Positions 1-5,708 of a stretch of 10,090 nt of DNA are shown here, one piece after another. Source of the DNA: Intestinibacillus sp050255995 (GTDB lineage: Bacteria; Bacillota; Clostridia; Oscillospirales; Butyricicoccaceae). The stretch covers positions 1 to 10,090 of the forward strand of contig JBFWIM010000066.1 of the NCBI GenBank assembly GCA_050255995.1, in the 5' to 3' direction. Positions within the stretch are counted from its first letter, which is position 1; each line of letters opens with the position of its first letter. The translations under genes and the position numbers were made by a program. The notes under the pieces are model-generated. The model had not been told where the DNA came from. It saw nothing but the letters and a program-made list of their open reading frames with translations, and ran no database searches.

Positions 1-878
1 TCGCCGTTTACAATGGACTCGAGCGCGACGGAGGTGGCGTCAATGCCCGCAACCGGGCAAATGACCTTTTTCTGGCCCGAGGTCTTCATCGCCTCGATTG
101 CGCCGAGCGCCATTTCGTCGTTGTTGCAGATGACCGCATCAACCGGCTTGCCGGAGCCCAGGAACTGCGTGAATTTGTCCATTGCCTTAGCGCGGTCCCA
201 CTCTGCGGTATCCTCAAACACATAGTTGATCTTGAGGCCGGAATCTTCCAGCGCCTTTTTGGCTGAAGCGGTGCGCAGCACCATGGCCTGCATGCCGAGC
301 GTGCCGGTCAGGATCGCGATATTGGCCTCGGTCTTGCCTTCGTCCTTCAGCTTTTTTGAAATGTATTCGCCCTGATAGGTGCCTGCCTCTTCTTCATTGG
401 AGCCTACATACACGATTTGTCCTTCTTTAAACAGGCTTTCATCAACAACACGGTTGACAAAGACAATCTTCATGTCGCCCGCCGCATTCAGGATCTCATT
501 GGCGTTGTCCGTGTTGACGATGTGTACGACCATCGCGTCGTAACCGTCCGCCGCACAGGTCTGCACGTGGCTGATCTGCGTCACCGGGTCGGTGTTCGCG
601 TCGAACGAGTTAAATTCTACGCCCAGCTCCGCCGCCTTGTCGATCGCGGCCTGCTCCATGTTGGATACCCATTGATCGCGCGCGGAGATGGAAAGTCCAA
701 TTTTCAGTTTGCCGCTCCCGGAGCCGCCGGACTGCTGGGAAGAATTCGTATCTGTGGTCTGCGCGCCGGAGTTCGCGTTTTGATCCGTGCCGCTGTTTCC
801 AGTCGATGCATTGCCGCAGCCTGTAAATAATCCAAACGCCATTGCCATGGAAAGCGCGAAAGCGATTTTCCTTTTCAT
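1..878 (-). CDS. Sugar ABC transporter substrate-binding lipoprotein, MglB-like (C-terminus beyond window)
   Basis: This is a periplasmic-binding-protein-family lipoprotein that would capture a sugar outside the membrane and deliver it to an ABC permease. Translating the minus strand from the ATG at 878 gives 292 residues still open at the window edge; the family is usually 320-350, so about the last tenth is missing. A GGAGGCC site at 884-890 fixes the start. Residues 1-20 form a lipoprotein signal (KRK, hydrophobic stretch, FTGC) with Cys21 as the lipidated residue. Residues 22-56 are a Ser/Gly/Asn linker, and the binding domain starts near 57. Segments resemble E. coli MglB: FVNRVVD (140-146), YVGSNEEEAG (157-166), TAEWDRA (224-230), CNNDEMALGA (251-260) and AGID (277-280). 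Arg202, Trp227 and Asp280 align with sugar contacts of MglB, but the positions of its His152 and Asp154 are Met196 and Ala198. The cognate ATPase and permease may lie to the left. Family assignment is firm; the ligand is unknown. Confidence 0.93.
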   Translation of the reverse strand, partial: MKRKIAFALSMAMAFGLFTGCGNASTGNSGTDQNANSGAQTTDTNSSQQSGGSGSGKLKIGLSISARDQWVSNMEQAAIDKAAELGVEFNSFDANTDPVTQISHVQTCAADGYDAMVVHIVNTDNANEILNAAGDMKIVFVNRVVDESLFKEGQIVYVGSNEEEAGTYQGEYISKKLKDEGKTEANIAILTGTLGMQAMVLRTASAKKALEDSGLKINYVFEDTAEWDRAKAMDKFTQFLGSGKPVDAVICNNDEMALGAIEAMKTSGQKKVICPVAGIDATSVALESIVNG

Positions 879-916
879 AAAAAGGCCTCCAATTTCAGTC
901 ATGGTGTTGATTTAAG

Positions 917-925
917 ATCATAGCA
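917..925 (-). promoter_or_regulatory. Candidate extended -10 promoter for the left-arm binding-protein gene
   Basis: On the minus strand TGC TATGAT reads from 925 to 917: a TGN extension followed by a hexamer matching five of six bases of TATAAT. It would start transcription near 910, about 30 bases before the ATG at 878. No -35 hexamer is seen at 17 bases, which is acceptable for an extended -10 promoter. It lies just downstream of a GC hairpin, so the lipoprotein gene may be transcribed separately from the isomerase gene before it. Confidence 0.4.
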
Positions 926-935
926 GTCCGTAAAA

Positions 936-959
936 GCCGGGCGCGTTTTCACCGCGCCC
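936..959 (-). terminator. GC-rich hairpin between the isomerase and binding-protein genes
   Basis: GGGCGCG (939-945) and CGCGCCC (953-959) form a perfect 7 bp stem with a 7-base loop. Read on the minus strand, the stem is followed closely by GGCTTTTAC, a short T run. It could be a weak intrinsic terminator for the oxidoreductase-isomerase transcript, or an mRNA-stabilising hairpin. The T run is only four bases, so termination would be partial. Confidence 0.45.
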
Positions 960-1006
960 CGCAGATACGGCATCAAGAAAAAGAGTAAAGAAGAAAAAGA
1001 GAGTGC

Positions 1007-1807
1007 TTATACGCCCTCGCAAACCGCCTGAATTGCCTTGACCGCGGTCGCGCTGTCCGTCGCCGGGTACAGTTCAAAGCCGACGAAGTCCTTATAGCCA
1101 AGCTTGGCGAGGTGTTTCATAAAGTTGGCGTAGTTGATGACGCCTGTACCCGGCTCGTTGCGGCCCGGCGCGTCCGCGATGTGGATGTGCCCGATATAGG
1201 GCAGGTATTTTTCTGTGATTTCGCAGATTTTGCCCTCGTCGAGGTACATGTGGTATGCGTCGTACAGTATCTTGAGGTTGGGCGAACCGACAGCCGCGAC
1301 CAAATCCGCAGAGGTCGGGGTGTCACTCAGGAAGTTTCCGCAGTGGTCTTTGACAATGTTCAGCGCTTCCAGCACAAGCGTGACGCCCGCCGCTTCCGCC
1401 AGCGGCGCGATGATTTTCAGCACGTCGAACATGGCGCAGTACTTGGTTACGTCAGAGTAGTCGCCGGACAGCGGCACGGCGTATTGCGGCATCTCAGCGG
1501 GGACAGTGTCCGAGTGGATGACGAGGGTCGGGCAGCCGACGATTTTCGCGGCTTCAATGGCACGCTTGATGTAGGCGATGTAGGCTTCCTTATTCACCGG
1601 ATCGCACATGGAAACCGGGCCGTCGCCGCTCATAACAGCCATTTTCAGACCGTTCGCGTCAAGCAGGCGCTTGACCTCGGGCAGATCCTTGTCTTCCCAG
1701 CCCCAGAACTCAACATAGTCAAAGCCGTCCTTCTTTGCCTGCGCAAAGCGGTCTGCGAAGGGCATTTCGGAATAGATCGATTCGATGTGGATGTCTTTTT
1801 TCAACAT
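1007..1807 (-). CDS. Hydroxypyruvate isomerase (Hyi)-like sugar isomerase, TIM barrel (AP endonuclease 2 fold)
   Basis: A 266-residue single-domain protein of normal length for the Hyi/xylose-isomerase-like TIM-barrel family. These cytoplasmic enzymes isomerise or epimerise hydroxy-keto sugars using a divalent metal. The stretch ADAPGRNEPGTG (211-222) is the hallmark of the Hyi branch. Likely metal ligands are Glu147 (LEALN), Asp183 (YDAYH), His209 (HIHIAD) and Glu245 (FELYP); the third is commonly Gln in characterised Hyi proteins, so the His is a variation. The start at 1807 has GGAGG at 1817-1821 with a 9-base spacer; an out-of-frame ATG at 1814 sits too close to that site. It follows the oxidoreductase gene by 48 bases on the same strand, so the two are probably co-transcribed and act in sequence, the keto product of the first feeding this enzyme. 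True hydroxypyruvate activity is not assured, because many sequences of this branch act on other keto sugars. Confidence 0.88.
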   Translation of the reverse strand: MLKKDIHIESIYSEMPFADRFAQAKKDGFDYVEFWGWEDKDLPEVKRLLDANGLKMAVMSGDGPVSMCDPVNKEAYIAYIKRAIEAAKIVGCPTLVIHSDTVPAEMPQYAVPLSGDYSDVTKYCAMFDVLKIIAPLAEAAGVTLVLEALNIVKDHCGNFLSDTPTSADLVAAVGSPNLKILYDAYHMYLDEGKICEITEKYLPYIGHIHIADAPGRNEPGTGVINYANFMKHLAKLGYKDFVGFELYPATDSATAVKAIQAVCEGV

Positions 1808-1855
1808 GATTCATTACCTCCAAAGCAAATTTTATATGGTTTTACAGCGCTTGTT

Positions 1856-3013
1856 TCAATAGTCGACCCAGACGGCGCCCCCGTCAGAGGATGCGACGCA
1901 CTTTTCCACCCATTTGACGCCGTTCGCCGCCGCATGGATATCGGGATACCAGAAGTCGGCCTTTTGGCCCAGGCCTGCCGCCTCCATGGCCCTGGCAAAG
2001 CGAAGGTACAGGTTGCTCCAGGCTTCAAACAGGCCCTCGGGATGACCGCCCCCTATCCGGTCTTCCGCGCGGGCAGCGGGGTAGAGGTACGGCGAGCCGC
2101 GTTCCAGCGTACGCGCCGGTTCGCCCTCCACCTCGTACTGGAGCTGATTCGGCCGCTCGTCCCACCACTCGATGGAGGCTTTGGAGCCGATGACGCGGAT
2201 TTTCTGCCCGTGCATCGAGCCGCAGTTCACCGCGCACGACCAGGAGGTCGCCTGTGCGCCGTTTTTCAGATTCATAATGACGAACGCGTTGTCCTCGAGC
2301 TGCCGGCCCGGTACAAAGGCCTTGCGGGTGCACATCAGGTTCTCGATTTCGAAATCTGGCATCATGGCCTCGGCCAAGAACAGCGGGTGTGTGCCGACGT
2401 CGCCCAGAACAAAGGACGGTCCTGCAAACGCGGGATCCATACGCCACTTGGCCGCCGGATTGTTCGCCTCGATCGCCGTGTTGTACGCGCCGTGCGCGAA
2501 CTGCATCGTCACGATGCGGATATCGCCCAGGTCGCCGTGCGCAATCATCTGCCGCCCCTGCTCGATCATCTGGTGGCCGGAGTAGCCGTAGGTAACGCCC
2601 ACGACCAGCCCGTTGGCGTCTGCCAGCGCGACCAGCTCTTCAGCCTGCTCCGTATGGAAGCAAAGCGGCTTTTCGCAGACCGCGTGTAGACCGGCTTCCA
2701 GCGCGGCTTTGCAGATTTCATAGTGCGTGCCGTTCGGCGTCGCAATGGACACCGCTTCAATGCCGTCCGGCCGTTTGGCTTCTTCCTCGAATAATGTGCG
2801 GTAATCCGGATAGCAGCGCTCGGGCGCGACCCCCAGGCCGATACCGAAATCCCTGCCGCGTTCCGGGTCAATATCGAACGCGCCCGCGACCAGCTCGAAG
2901 CTGTTGTCCCGCAGCGCCGCGGAACGGTGTATGTAGCCGATCTGGCTGCCGCGTCCGCCGCCGACCATTGCCCAGCGGATCGGATGATCCAGTACCTTTT
3001 CTCCGCTGATCAT
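1856..3013 (-). CDS. Gfo/Idh/MocA family NAD(P)-dependent oxidoreductase (left arm)
   Basis: A 385-residue cytoplasmic sugar or cyclitol dehydrogenase of usual family length. The N-terminal Rossmann domain has a glycine-rich loop GGGRGSQIG (18-26), FDID (47-50) after the second strand, and ATPNGTH (91-97). The family signature CEKPL is at 113-117, with Lys115 the likely catalytic lysine. The C-terminal domain has GDVGTHP (204-210), where Asp205 and His209 match the usual catalytic Asp/His pair, and GHPEGLFEAWSN (323-334), common in glycoside-oxidising members. An ATG at 3019 is in frame, but it leaves only one base after GGAGG (3021-3025). The ATG at 3013 leaves seven bases and is chosen, removing two residues. 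This is the first gene of the minus-strand unit, divergent from the AraC-type regulator. Substrate class is inferred as a sugar, glycoside or inositol; the family alone does not settle it. Confidence 0.92.
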   Translation of the reverse strand: MISGEKVLDHPIRWAMVGGGRGSQIGYIHRSAALRDNSFELVAGAFDIDPERGRDFGIGLGVAPERCYPDYRTLFEEEAKRPDGIEAVSIATPNGTHYEICKAALEAGLHAVCEKPLCFHTEQAEELVALADANGLVVGVTYGYSGHQMIEQGRQMIAHGDLGDIRIVTMQFAHGAYNTAIEANNPAAKWRMDPAFAGPSFVLGDVGTHPLFLAEAMMPDFEIENLMCTRKAFVPGRQLEDNAFVIMNLKNGAQATSWSCAVNCGSMHGQKIRVIGSKASIEWWDERPNQLQYEVEGEPARTLERGSPYLYPAARAEDRIGGGHPEGLFEAWSNLYLRFARAMEAAGLGQKADFWYPDIHAAANGVKWVEKCVASSDGGAVWVDY

Positions 3014-3080
3014 AAGCATTCCTCCATAAATAGTGCAGAATTTTCGGGTTTACTGTTCAAATTAGTTTTGCTATGGCTTT

Positions 3081-3086
3081 ATTATA
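3081..3086 (-). promoter_or_regulatory. Perfect -10 box for the minus-strand oxidoreductase operon
   Basis: On the minus strand a perfect TATAAT reads from 3086 to 3081. Transcription would start near 3074, giving a leader of about 60 bases before the ATG at 3013. No convincing -35 hexamer is found at 16-18 bases (the 17-base position reads AATACG). A good -10 with a poor -35 fits an activator-dependent promoter, and candidate activator sites lie upstream at 3137-3179. Confidence 0.55.
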
Positions 3087-3088
3087 CT

Positions 3089-3104
3089 GGTTTTGATAAA
3101 AACC
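3089..3104. repeat. Inverted repeat GGTTTT-GATA-AAAACC in the left-arm promoter
   Basis: A perfect 6 bp inverted repeat with a 4-base centre sits directly upstream of the minus-strand -10 box, in the spacer region of that promoter. Its right arm overlaps one of the AAACCG elements repeated at 3137 and 3164. It could be an operator. No T run adjoins it in a terminator position. Confidence 0.45.
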
Positions 3105-3136
3105 GTATTCACAGATCTTGGCTTTCCCTGCTCCGT

Positions 3137-3179
3137 AAACCGGGAAACGAGCTGCTTTTTCGCAAACCGGGTACGGTTT
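3137..3179. promoter_or_regulatory. Repeated AAACCGGG elements in the divergent promoter region
   Basis: AAACCGGG occurs at 3137-3144 and again at 3164-3171, a 27-base period. The second copy forms a perfect inverted repeat, AAACCG-GGTA-CGGTTT (3164-3179). A third AAACCG is at 3100-3105. The pair lies about 63-105 bases upstream of the predicted minus-strand start and upstream of the AraC-type gene's promoter, so it could serve both directions. AraC-family proteins often bind direct repeats next to their own gene, which makes the regulator at 3291 the natural candidate. That assignment is inference. Confidence 0.45.
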
Positions 3180-3231
3180 CTTGCTTTTGCACTTTCAGGA
3201 GGACGCTGCACGGAGGCGACAGGCAATCGGC

Positions 3232-3260
3232 TTGACGCGCGGCGCGCCGCCGTTTATAAT
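3232..3260 (+). promoter_or_regulatory. Sigma-A promoter of the AraC-type regulator gene
   Basis: TTGACG (3232-3237) and a perfect TATAAT (3255-3260) are separated by exactly 17 bases. Transcription would start near 3267, about 24 bases before the ATG at 3291, leaving room for the AAGGGGG ribosome binding site at 3278-3284. The spacer holds a 12 bp perfect palindrome, GCGGCGCGCCGC (3239-3250), possibly an operator. Confidence 0.75.
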
Positions 3261-3290
3261 GATGGACAATAAGAGGGAAGGGGGCTCATT

Positions 3291-4157
3291 ATGGCTTTTG
3301 CGTGGAGGACGGCGGATATCCATTCCATTTTTGAGCATGGGCGGCTGCCTCACATTCTGTCGGTGGGCATGGAGGATTTTGAAGCGCGCAAAACTGTGCG
3401 CGCCATGCACCGGCACGACGACCGGCTGGAGCTGCTGCTGATCCAGCAGGGCAGCGGCATGCACACAATAGACGGCCAGTCCTACCGCGTGGCGAAAGGC
3501 GACGTGCTGATCTATAACTGCAATGCGGTGCATGACGAATGCGCCGGCGTGGATCATGGCATGAGCGTGCTGAGCTGCGCGATGAGCGGGCTGTGCATCC
3601 AGGGCTTGCGCGCAAATTGCCTTGTGCCGCCGAACCGTGCGCCGGTTGTCCGCAGCAAGAACCGGTATCAGGAGCTGGAGAGCCTGCTCGCAATGATGTA
3701 TGACTTTACCATGCAGCACACTCCGCGCGCCAACGAAACGGCGGCCTATTTGTGCGCCGCACTGGTTTCCATGGTCTACGACCTGATCATGAGCGAGACG
3801 GAAGAGCTGCGTACGGAGGAGCAGATTCTGGGACAGCGTATCCGCGCATATATTGATGCAAATTATCTCGAGGATATTTCATTGGGATCCATTGCGGATG
3901 CGCTCCATATGAATCAGTATTATATGGCGCATGTCTTCAAAGCGGTATCCGGCTATTCGCCGATGCAGTATATCATCCGCCGCCGCATCGGCGAAGCACA
4001 GTCTTACCTGCTGCAGACGGATAAAAGCATCACGGAAATTGCCATGACTGTGGGATATAATAATGCAAATCACTTCCACGCCGCATTTTTAAAGATTGTG
4101 GGGATGCCGCCGCAAAAATATCGGGAATATTTAGAACCCCCAAACAAAGAGAAATAA
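3291..4157 (+). CDS. AraC-family transcriptional regulator with N-terminal cupin sensor domain
   Basis: A 288-residue DNA-binding regulator of typical AraC length. The N-terminal part (about 20-110) is a cupin-type ligand-sensing domain: HRHDDRLELL (40-49) with His40 and His42, then GSGMHTIDGQ (54-63), a GD turn (70-71) and His81. Residues 183-283 form the C-terminal AraC domain with two helix-turn-helix units: ISLGSIADALHMNQYYMAHVFK (196-217, the first) and a second around 246-271 with the conserved SITEIAMTVGYNNANHFHAAF-type pattern. The start follows AAGGGGG at 3278-3284 by six bases and a strong promoter at 3232-3260. It is transcribed away from the oxidoreductase operon, the usual arrangement for an activator controlling its divergent neighbour and possibly itself. 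The effector is probably a sugar or keto sugar of the pathway; this is inferred from context only. Confidence 0.93.
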   Translation: MAFAWRTADIHSIFEHGRLPHILSVGMEDFEARKTVRAMHRHDDRLELLLIQQGSGMHTIDGQSYRVAKGDVLIYNCNAVHDECAGVDHGMSVLSCAMSGLCIQGLRANCLVPPNRAPVVRSKNRYQELESLLAMMYDFTMQHTPRANETAAYLCAALVSMVYDLIMSETEELRTEEQILGQRIRAYIDANYLEDISLGSIADALHMNQYYMAHVFKAVSGYSPMQYIIRRRIGEAQSYLLQTDKSITEIAMTVGYNNANHFHAAFLKIVGMPPQKYREYLEPPNKEK

Positions 4158-4173
4158 AGCAAATAAAAAGCGT

Positions 4174-4206
4174 GCCGTGTAACCGTATCCTCCACGGCGG
4201 CCTTTG
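4174..4206 (+). terminator. Weak hairpin after the AraC-type gene
   Basis: GCCGTG (4174-4179) and CACGGC (4193-4198) form a perfect 6 bp stem with a 13-base loop, followed by GGCCTTTG. The T run is only three bases, so this is at best a weak terminator between the two regulator genes. The downstream gene has its own promoter. Confidence 0.3.
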
Positions 4207-4227
4207 ATCGCCGAACGAAAGAAAAGC

Positions 4228-4256
4228 TTGACTTTACCGTGCGTTGCGCCTAAATT
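4228..4256 (+). promoter_or_regulatory. Promoter of the LacI-type regulator gene
   Basis: TTGACT (4228-4233, five of six bases) is followed after 17 bases by TAAATT (4251-4256, four of six). The start would fall near 4263, about 40 bases before the ATG at 4303. An operator-like sequence lies between this start and the ribosome binding site, which fits self-repression. Confidence 0.6.
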
Positions 4257-4270
4257 ATGTATTATAGACA

Positions 4271-4290
4271 TTACGAGCACGGGCACGTGG
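4271..4290. promoter_or_regulatory. Candidate LacI-type operator in the regulator's own leader
   Basis: Two overlapping copies of one motif lie here: TTACGAGCACG (4271-4281) and ACGGGCACGT (4279-4288). The second is identical over ten bases to the site at 5640-5649 in front of the right-arm operon. The first matches the same site (TTACGGGCACG) in all but one of eleven bases. The position, downstream of the -10 box and touching the GGAGG site (4289-4293), suits a repressor roadblock and autoregulation. Confidence 0.55.
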
Positions 4291-4302
4291 AGGATTTGTG
4301 AG

Positions 4303-5349
4303 ATGAAACTGACCATCCGCAGAATTGCAGAGATGACGGGGGTCTCCCGCGGCACCATTGACAAAGTGCTGCATGATCGGCCGGGCGTGAGCGACGAGGT
4401 GCGCGCACGCATCAAAAAATTATTGGAAGAGCAGGAATACCGGCCAAACCGTGCCGCCAAAGCGCTTAATATGGCGCAGATCCCCAGACGGATCGCCGTG
4501 ATTATCCCGCCTTTGAATAATCCCTATTTTGCAAAAATCAAGGCGGGCATGGACGATGCATATGAGCGGCTCCGCGATTATGGCATGCAGATTGAATACT
4601 TTTTCTGCGACGTGACGCACGTCCGTGAGGTGCTTTCTCTGATCAACTATGTGGAGGAAAGCGGCTTTGACGGCTTGATTATCCGCGGCACGCGGAGCGA
4701 AAGCCTGCGGGATCGCCTGAACAGCTACGCGCAGACCGATCGTCCGGTTCTTCTGATCGATTCGGATGTGCCCGGCGTGAACCGCCTTTGCCTGGTTGGA
4801 GAAGATTGCATCCGCAGCGGCCGTCTGGCTGCGTCGCTGCTCGCGAAAAGCATCGGGCACAAGGGACAGGTTGCCATTATCAGCGGTTCCGAAGAGGTTT
4901 CGGCGCACAAGCAGCGGATTCAGGGCTTTATGGAAGCAATTCAGGAAAAATATCCGGAGATGACGGTCGTGGAAACGATTCAGTCGCTGGAACAAAGCGT
5001 CATTGCTTATGACAAAACCAGCTCTCTGCTCGGCAGGCATCCTGCGCTGGGCGGTATCTTCAGCGTTGCCGGATGTACGGGCGATATCGGACAGGCCATT
5101 CTGGACAGCGGCCGTCAGGGGCGGGTTAAACTGGTGTGCTACAACTTTACGCCGGACATTGCCGCGCTGGTTCGCAAGGGTGTTGTGGAATTCACCATCG
5201 GACTGGCGCCGTTCCGGCAGGGATCGCTTGCAATCGAAACGCTGTTTCGATATCTGTTTAACAAAGAGAAACCGGACGGTAAGTTTATAAAAATGCCGAT
5301 TTTTATCGGTGTGGATGAAAATATAGAACTTTACGAACAGGAAAATTGA
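4303..5349 (+). CDS. LacI/GalR-family transcriptional repressor with RbsB-like sensor domain
   Basis: A 348-residue repressor of normal LacI-family length. The N-terminal helix-turn-helix is TIRRIAEMTGVSRGTIDKVL (4-23), followed by HDRPGVS and a hinge helix with EYRPNRAAKALN (45-56). Residues 62-340 form a periplasmic-binding-protein-like sensor domain: IAVIIPPLNNPYF (64-76), GLIIRGT (124-130), VLLIDSD (149-155) and IFIGVDEN (333-340). The recognition helix has Asp20-Lys21 where Ser-Arg is usual in LacI. An in-frame ATG at 4204 lies upstream of the promoter. The ATG at 4303, nine bases after GGAGG (4289-4293), places the DNA-binding domain at the very N-terminus and is chosen. A matching operator core occurs in its own leader and before the lipoprotein gene at 5709, so it probably represses itself and the right-arm operon until a sugar binds. 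Confidence 0.93.
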   Translation: MKLTIRRIAEMTGVSRGTIDKVLHDRPGVSDEVRARIKKLLEEQEYRPNRAAKALNMAQIPRRIAVIIPPLNNPYFAKIKAGMDDAYERLRDYGMQIEYFFCDVTHVREVLSLINYVEESGFDGLIIRGTRSESLRDRLNSYAQTDRPVLLIDSDVPGVNRLCLVGEDCIRSGRLAASLLAKSIGHKGQVAIISGSEEVSAHKQRIQGFMEAIQEKYPEMTVVETIQSLEQSVIAYDKTSSLLGRHPALGGIFSVAGCTGDIGQAILDSGRQGRVKLVCYNFTPDIAALVRKGVVEFTIGLAPFRQGSLAIETLFRYLFNKEKPDGKFIKMPIFIGVDENIELYEQEN

Positions 5350-5361
5350 AAACTCGATTTT

Positions 5362-5397
5362 AAGGCGCGTTTCGGTATCTACGGAACGTGCCTTTTT
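5362..5397 (+). terminator. Intrinsic terminator of the LacI-type gene
   Basis: AAGGCGCGTTTCG (5362-5374) pairs with CGGAACGTGCCTT (5382-5394) in a 13 bp stem with two G-T wobbles and a 7-base loop, running straight into TTTTT (5393-5397). It begins 12 bases after the stop codon and should separate the regulator transcript from the right-arm operon. Confidence 0.85.
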
Positions 5398-5458
5398 CGT
5401 GCCAGGATGCTATAAATGGAGAACCAAGAGGCATTTTGACGAAAGAAAAGGCTGAATT

Positions 5459-5484
5459 TTACGTGCCAAAAAGTAGGCACGTAA
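5459..5484. repeat. Inverted repeat TTACGTGCC-N8-GGCACGTAA, possible auxiliary operator
   Basis: Perfect 9 bp arms (5459-5467 and 5476-5484) flank AAAAAGTA. The right arm is identical over nine bases to the operator-like site at 5643-5651. No T run follows on either strand, so it is not an intrinsic terminator. It lies about 173 bases, centre to centre, upstream of the proximal site. It could bind the LacI-type regulator and support DNA looping, but the 8-base gap differs from the compact site. Confidence 0.45.
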
Positions 5485-5553
5485 GAAAAACACGCGGAGA
5501 CTGACAAAATGTTGAGAATACATGTGCAGAACCACTAAATATTTAAAATATCT

Positions 5554-5579
5554 ACTGTATGTATCACTAACAATACAGT
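5554..5579. repeat. Inverted repeat ACTGTAT-N12-ATACAGT upstream of the right-arm promoter
   Basis: Perfect 7 bp arms (5554-5560, 5573-5579) flank a 12-base centre, ending 17 bases before the -35 box at 5596. This matches neither the ACGGGCACGT nor the AAACCG motif, so a third regulator or an RNA hairpin outside the main transcript is possible. Apart from the elements listed here, the AT-rich stretch 5398-5595 shows no gene. Confidence 0.35.
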
Positions 5580-5595
5580 TTGTTTTGTATGTGAA

Positions 5596-5625
5596 TTGAT
5601 TTTTAAAGCGCATAAAAAGTATAAT
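5596..5625 (+). promoter_or_regulatory. Sigma-A promoter of the right-arm transport/catabolism operon
   Basis: TTGATT (5596-5601, four of six bases) and a perfect TATAAT (5620-5625) are separated by 18 bases. Transcription should start near 5632, giving a leader of about 75 bases before the ATG at 5709. The direct repeat AAGCGCA occurs at 5606-5612 and 5626-5632, exactly 20 bases apart on either side of the -10 box, and may be a pair of half-sites for an AraC-type protein. Confidence 0.72.
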
Positions 5626-5637
5626 AAGCGCAAGAGA

Positions 5638-5651
5638 TTACGGGCACGTAA
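5638..5651. promoter_or_regulatory. Candidate LacI-type operator at the right-arm transcription start
   Basis: TTACGGGCACGTAA is a 14-base near-palindrome with one mismatched pair, with arms TTACG and CGTAA. It begins 12 bases after the -10 box, a typical repressor position. Its core ACGGGCACGT (5640-5649) is identical to 4279-4288 in the LacI-type gene's leader. Confidence 0.6.
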
Positions 5652-5708
5652 AACTATTTACGGCAATTCGTGATCGGTTTCATCTGGTTATGAGAAAGGG
5701 AGAATGAC

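Noticed and set aside
1112..2689. 525-codon plus-strand open frame across the left-arm enzyme genes
   Set aside because: It lies antisense to the oxidoreductase and isomerase genes, which both have clear family motifs and ribosome binding sites. Its translation is rich in Arg, Val and His with no recognisable domain, as expected from a GC-rich shadow frame.
1007..3013. Complete myo-inositol catabolic (iol) operon
   Set aside because: Oxidoreductase and TIM-barrel enzymes are shared with inositol pathways, but no IolC, IolD, IolB or IolJ-like gene is present, and the TIM barrel carries the Hyi motif rather than a clear IolE or IolI pattern.
4204..4302. Upstream in-frame start adding 33 residues to the LacI-type regulator
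   Set aside because: This ATG lies upstream of the likely promoter and has no ribosome binding site. LacI-family proteins start almost directly with the helix-turn-helix, as the ATG at 4303 gives.
5459..5484. Inverted repeat read as an intrinsic terminator
   Set aside because: No T run follows the stem on either strand, and a strong terminator already lies at 5362-5397. The shared GGCACGTAA arm favours an operator.
5398..5640. Small gene in the AT-rich gap after the LacI-type gene
   Set aside because: The only sizeable open frame (67 codons, minus strand, 5410-5613) has no clear ribosome binding site and overlaps promoter and repeat elements. I saw no RNA gene or riboswitch pattern by eye.
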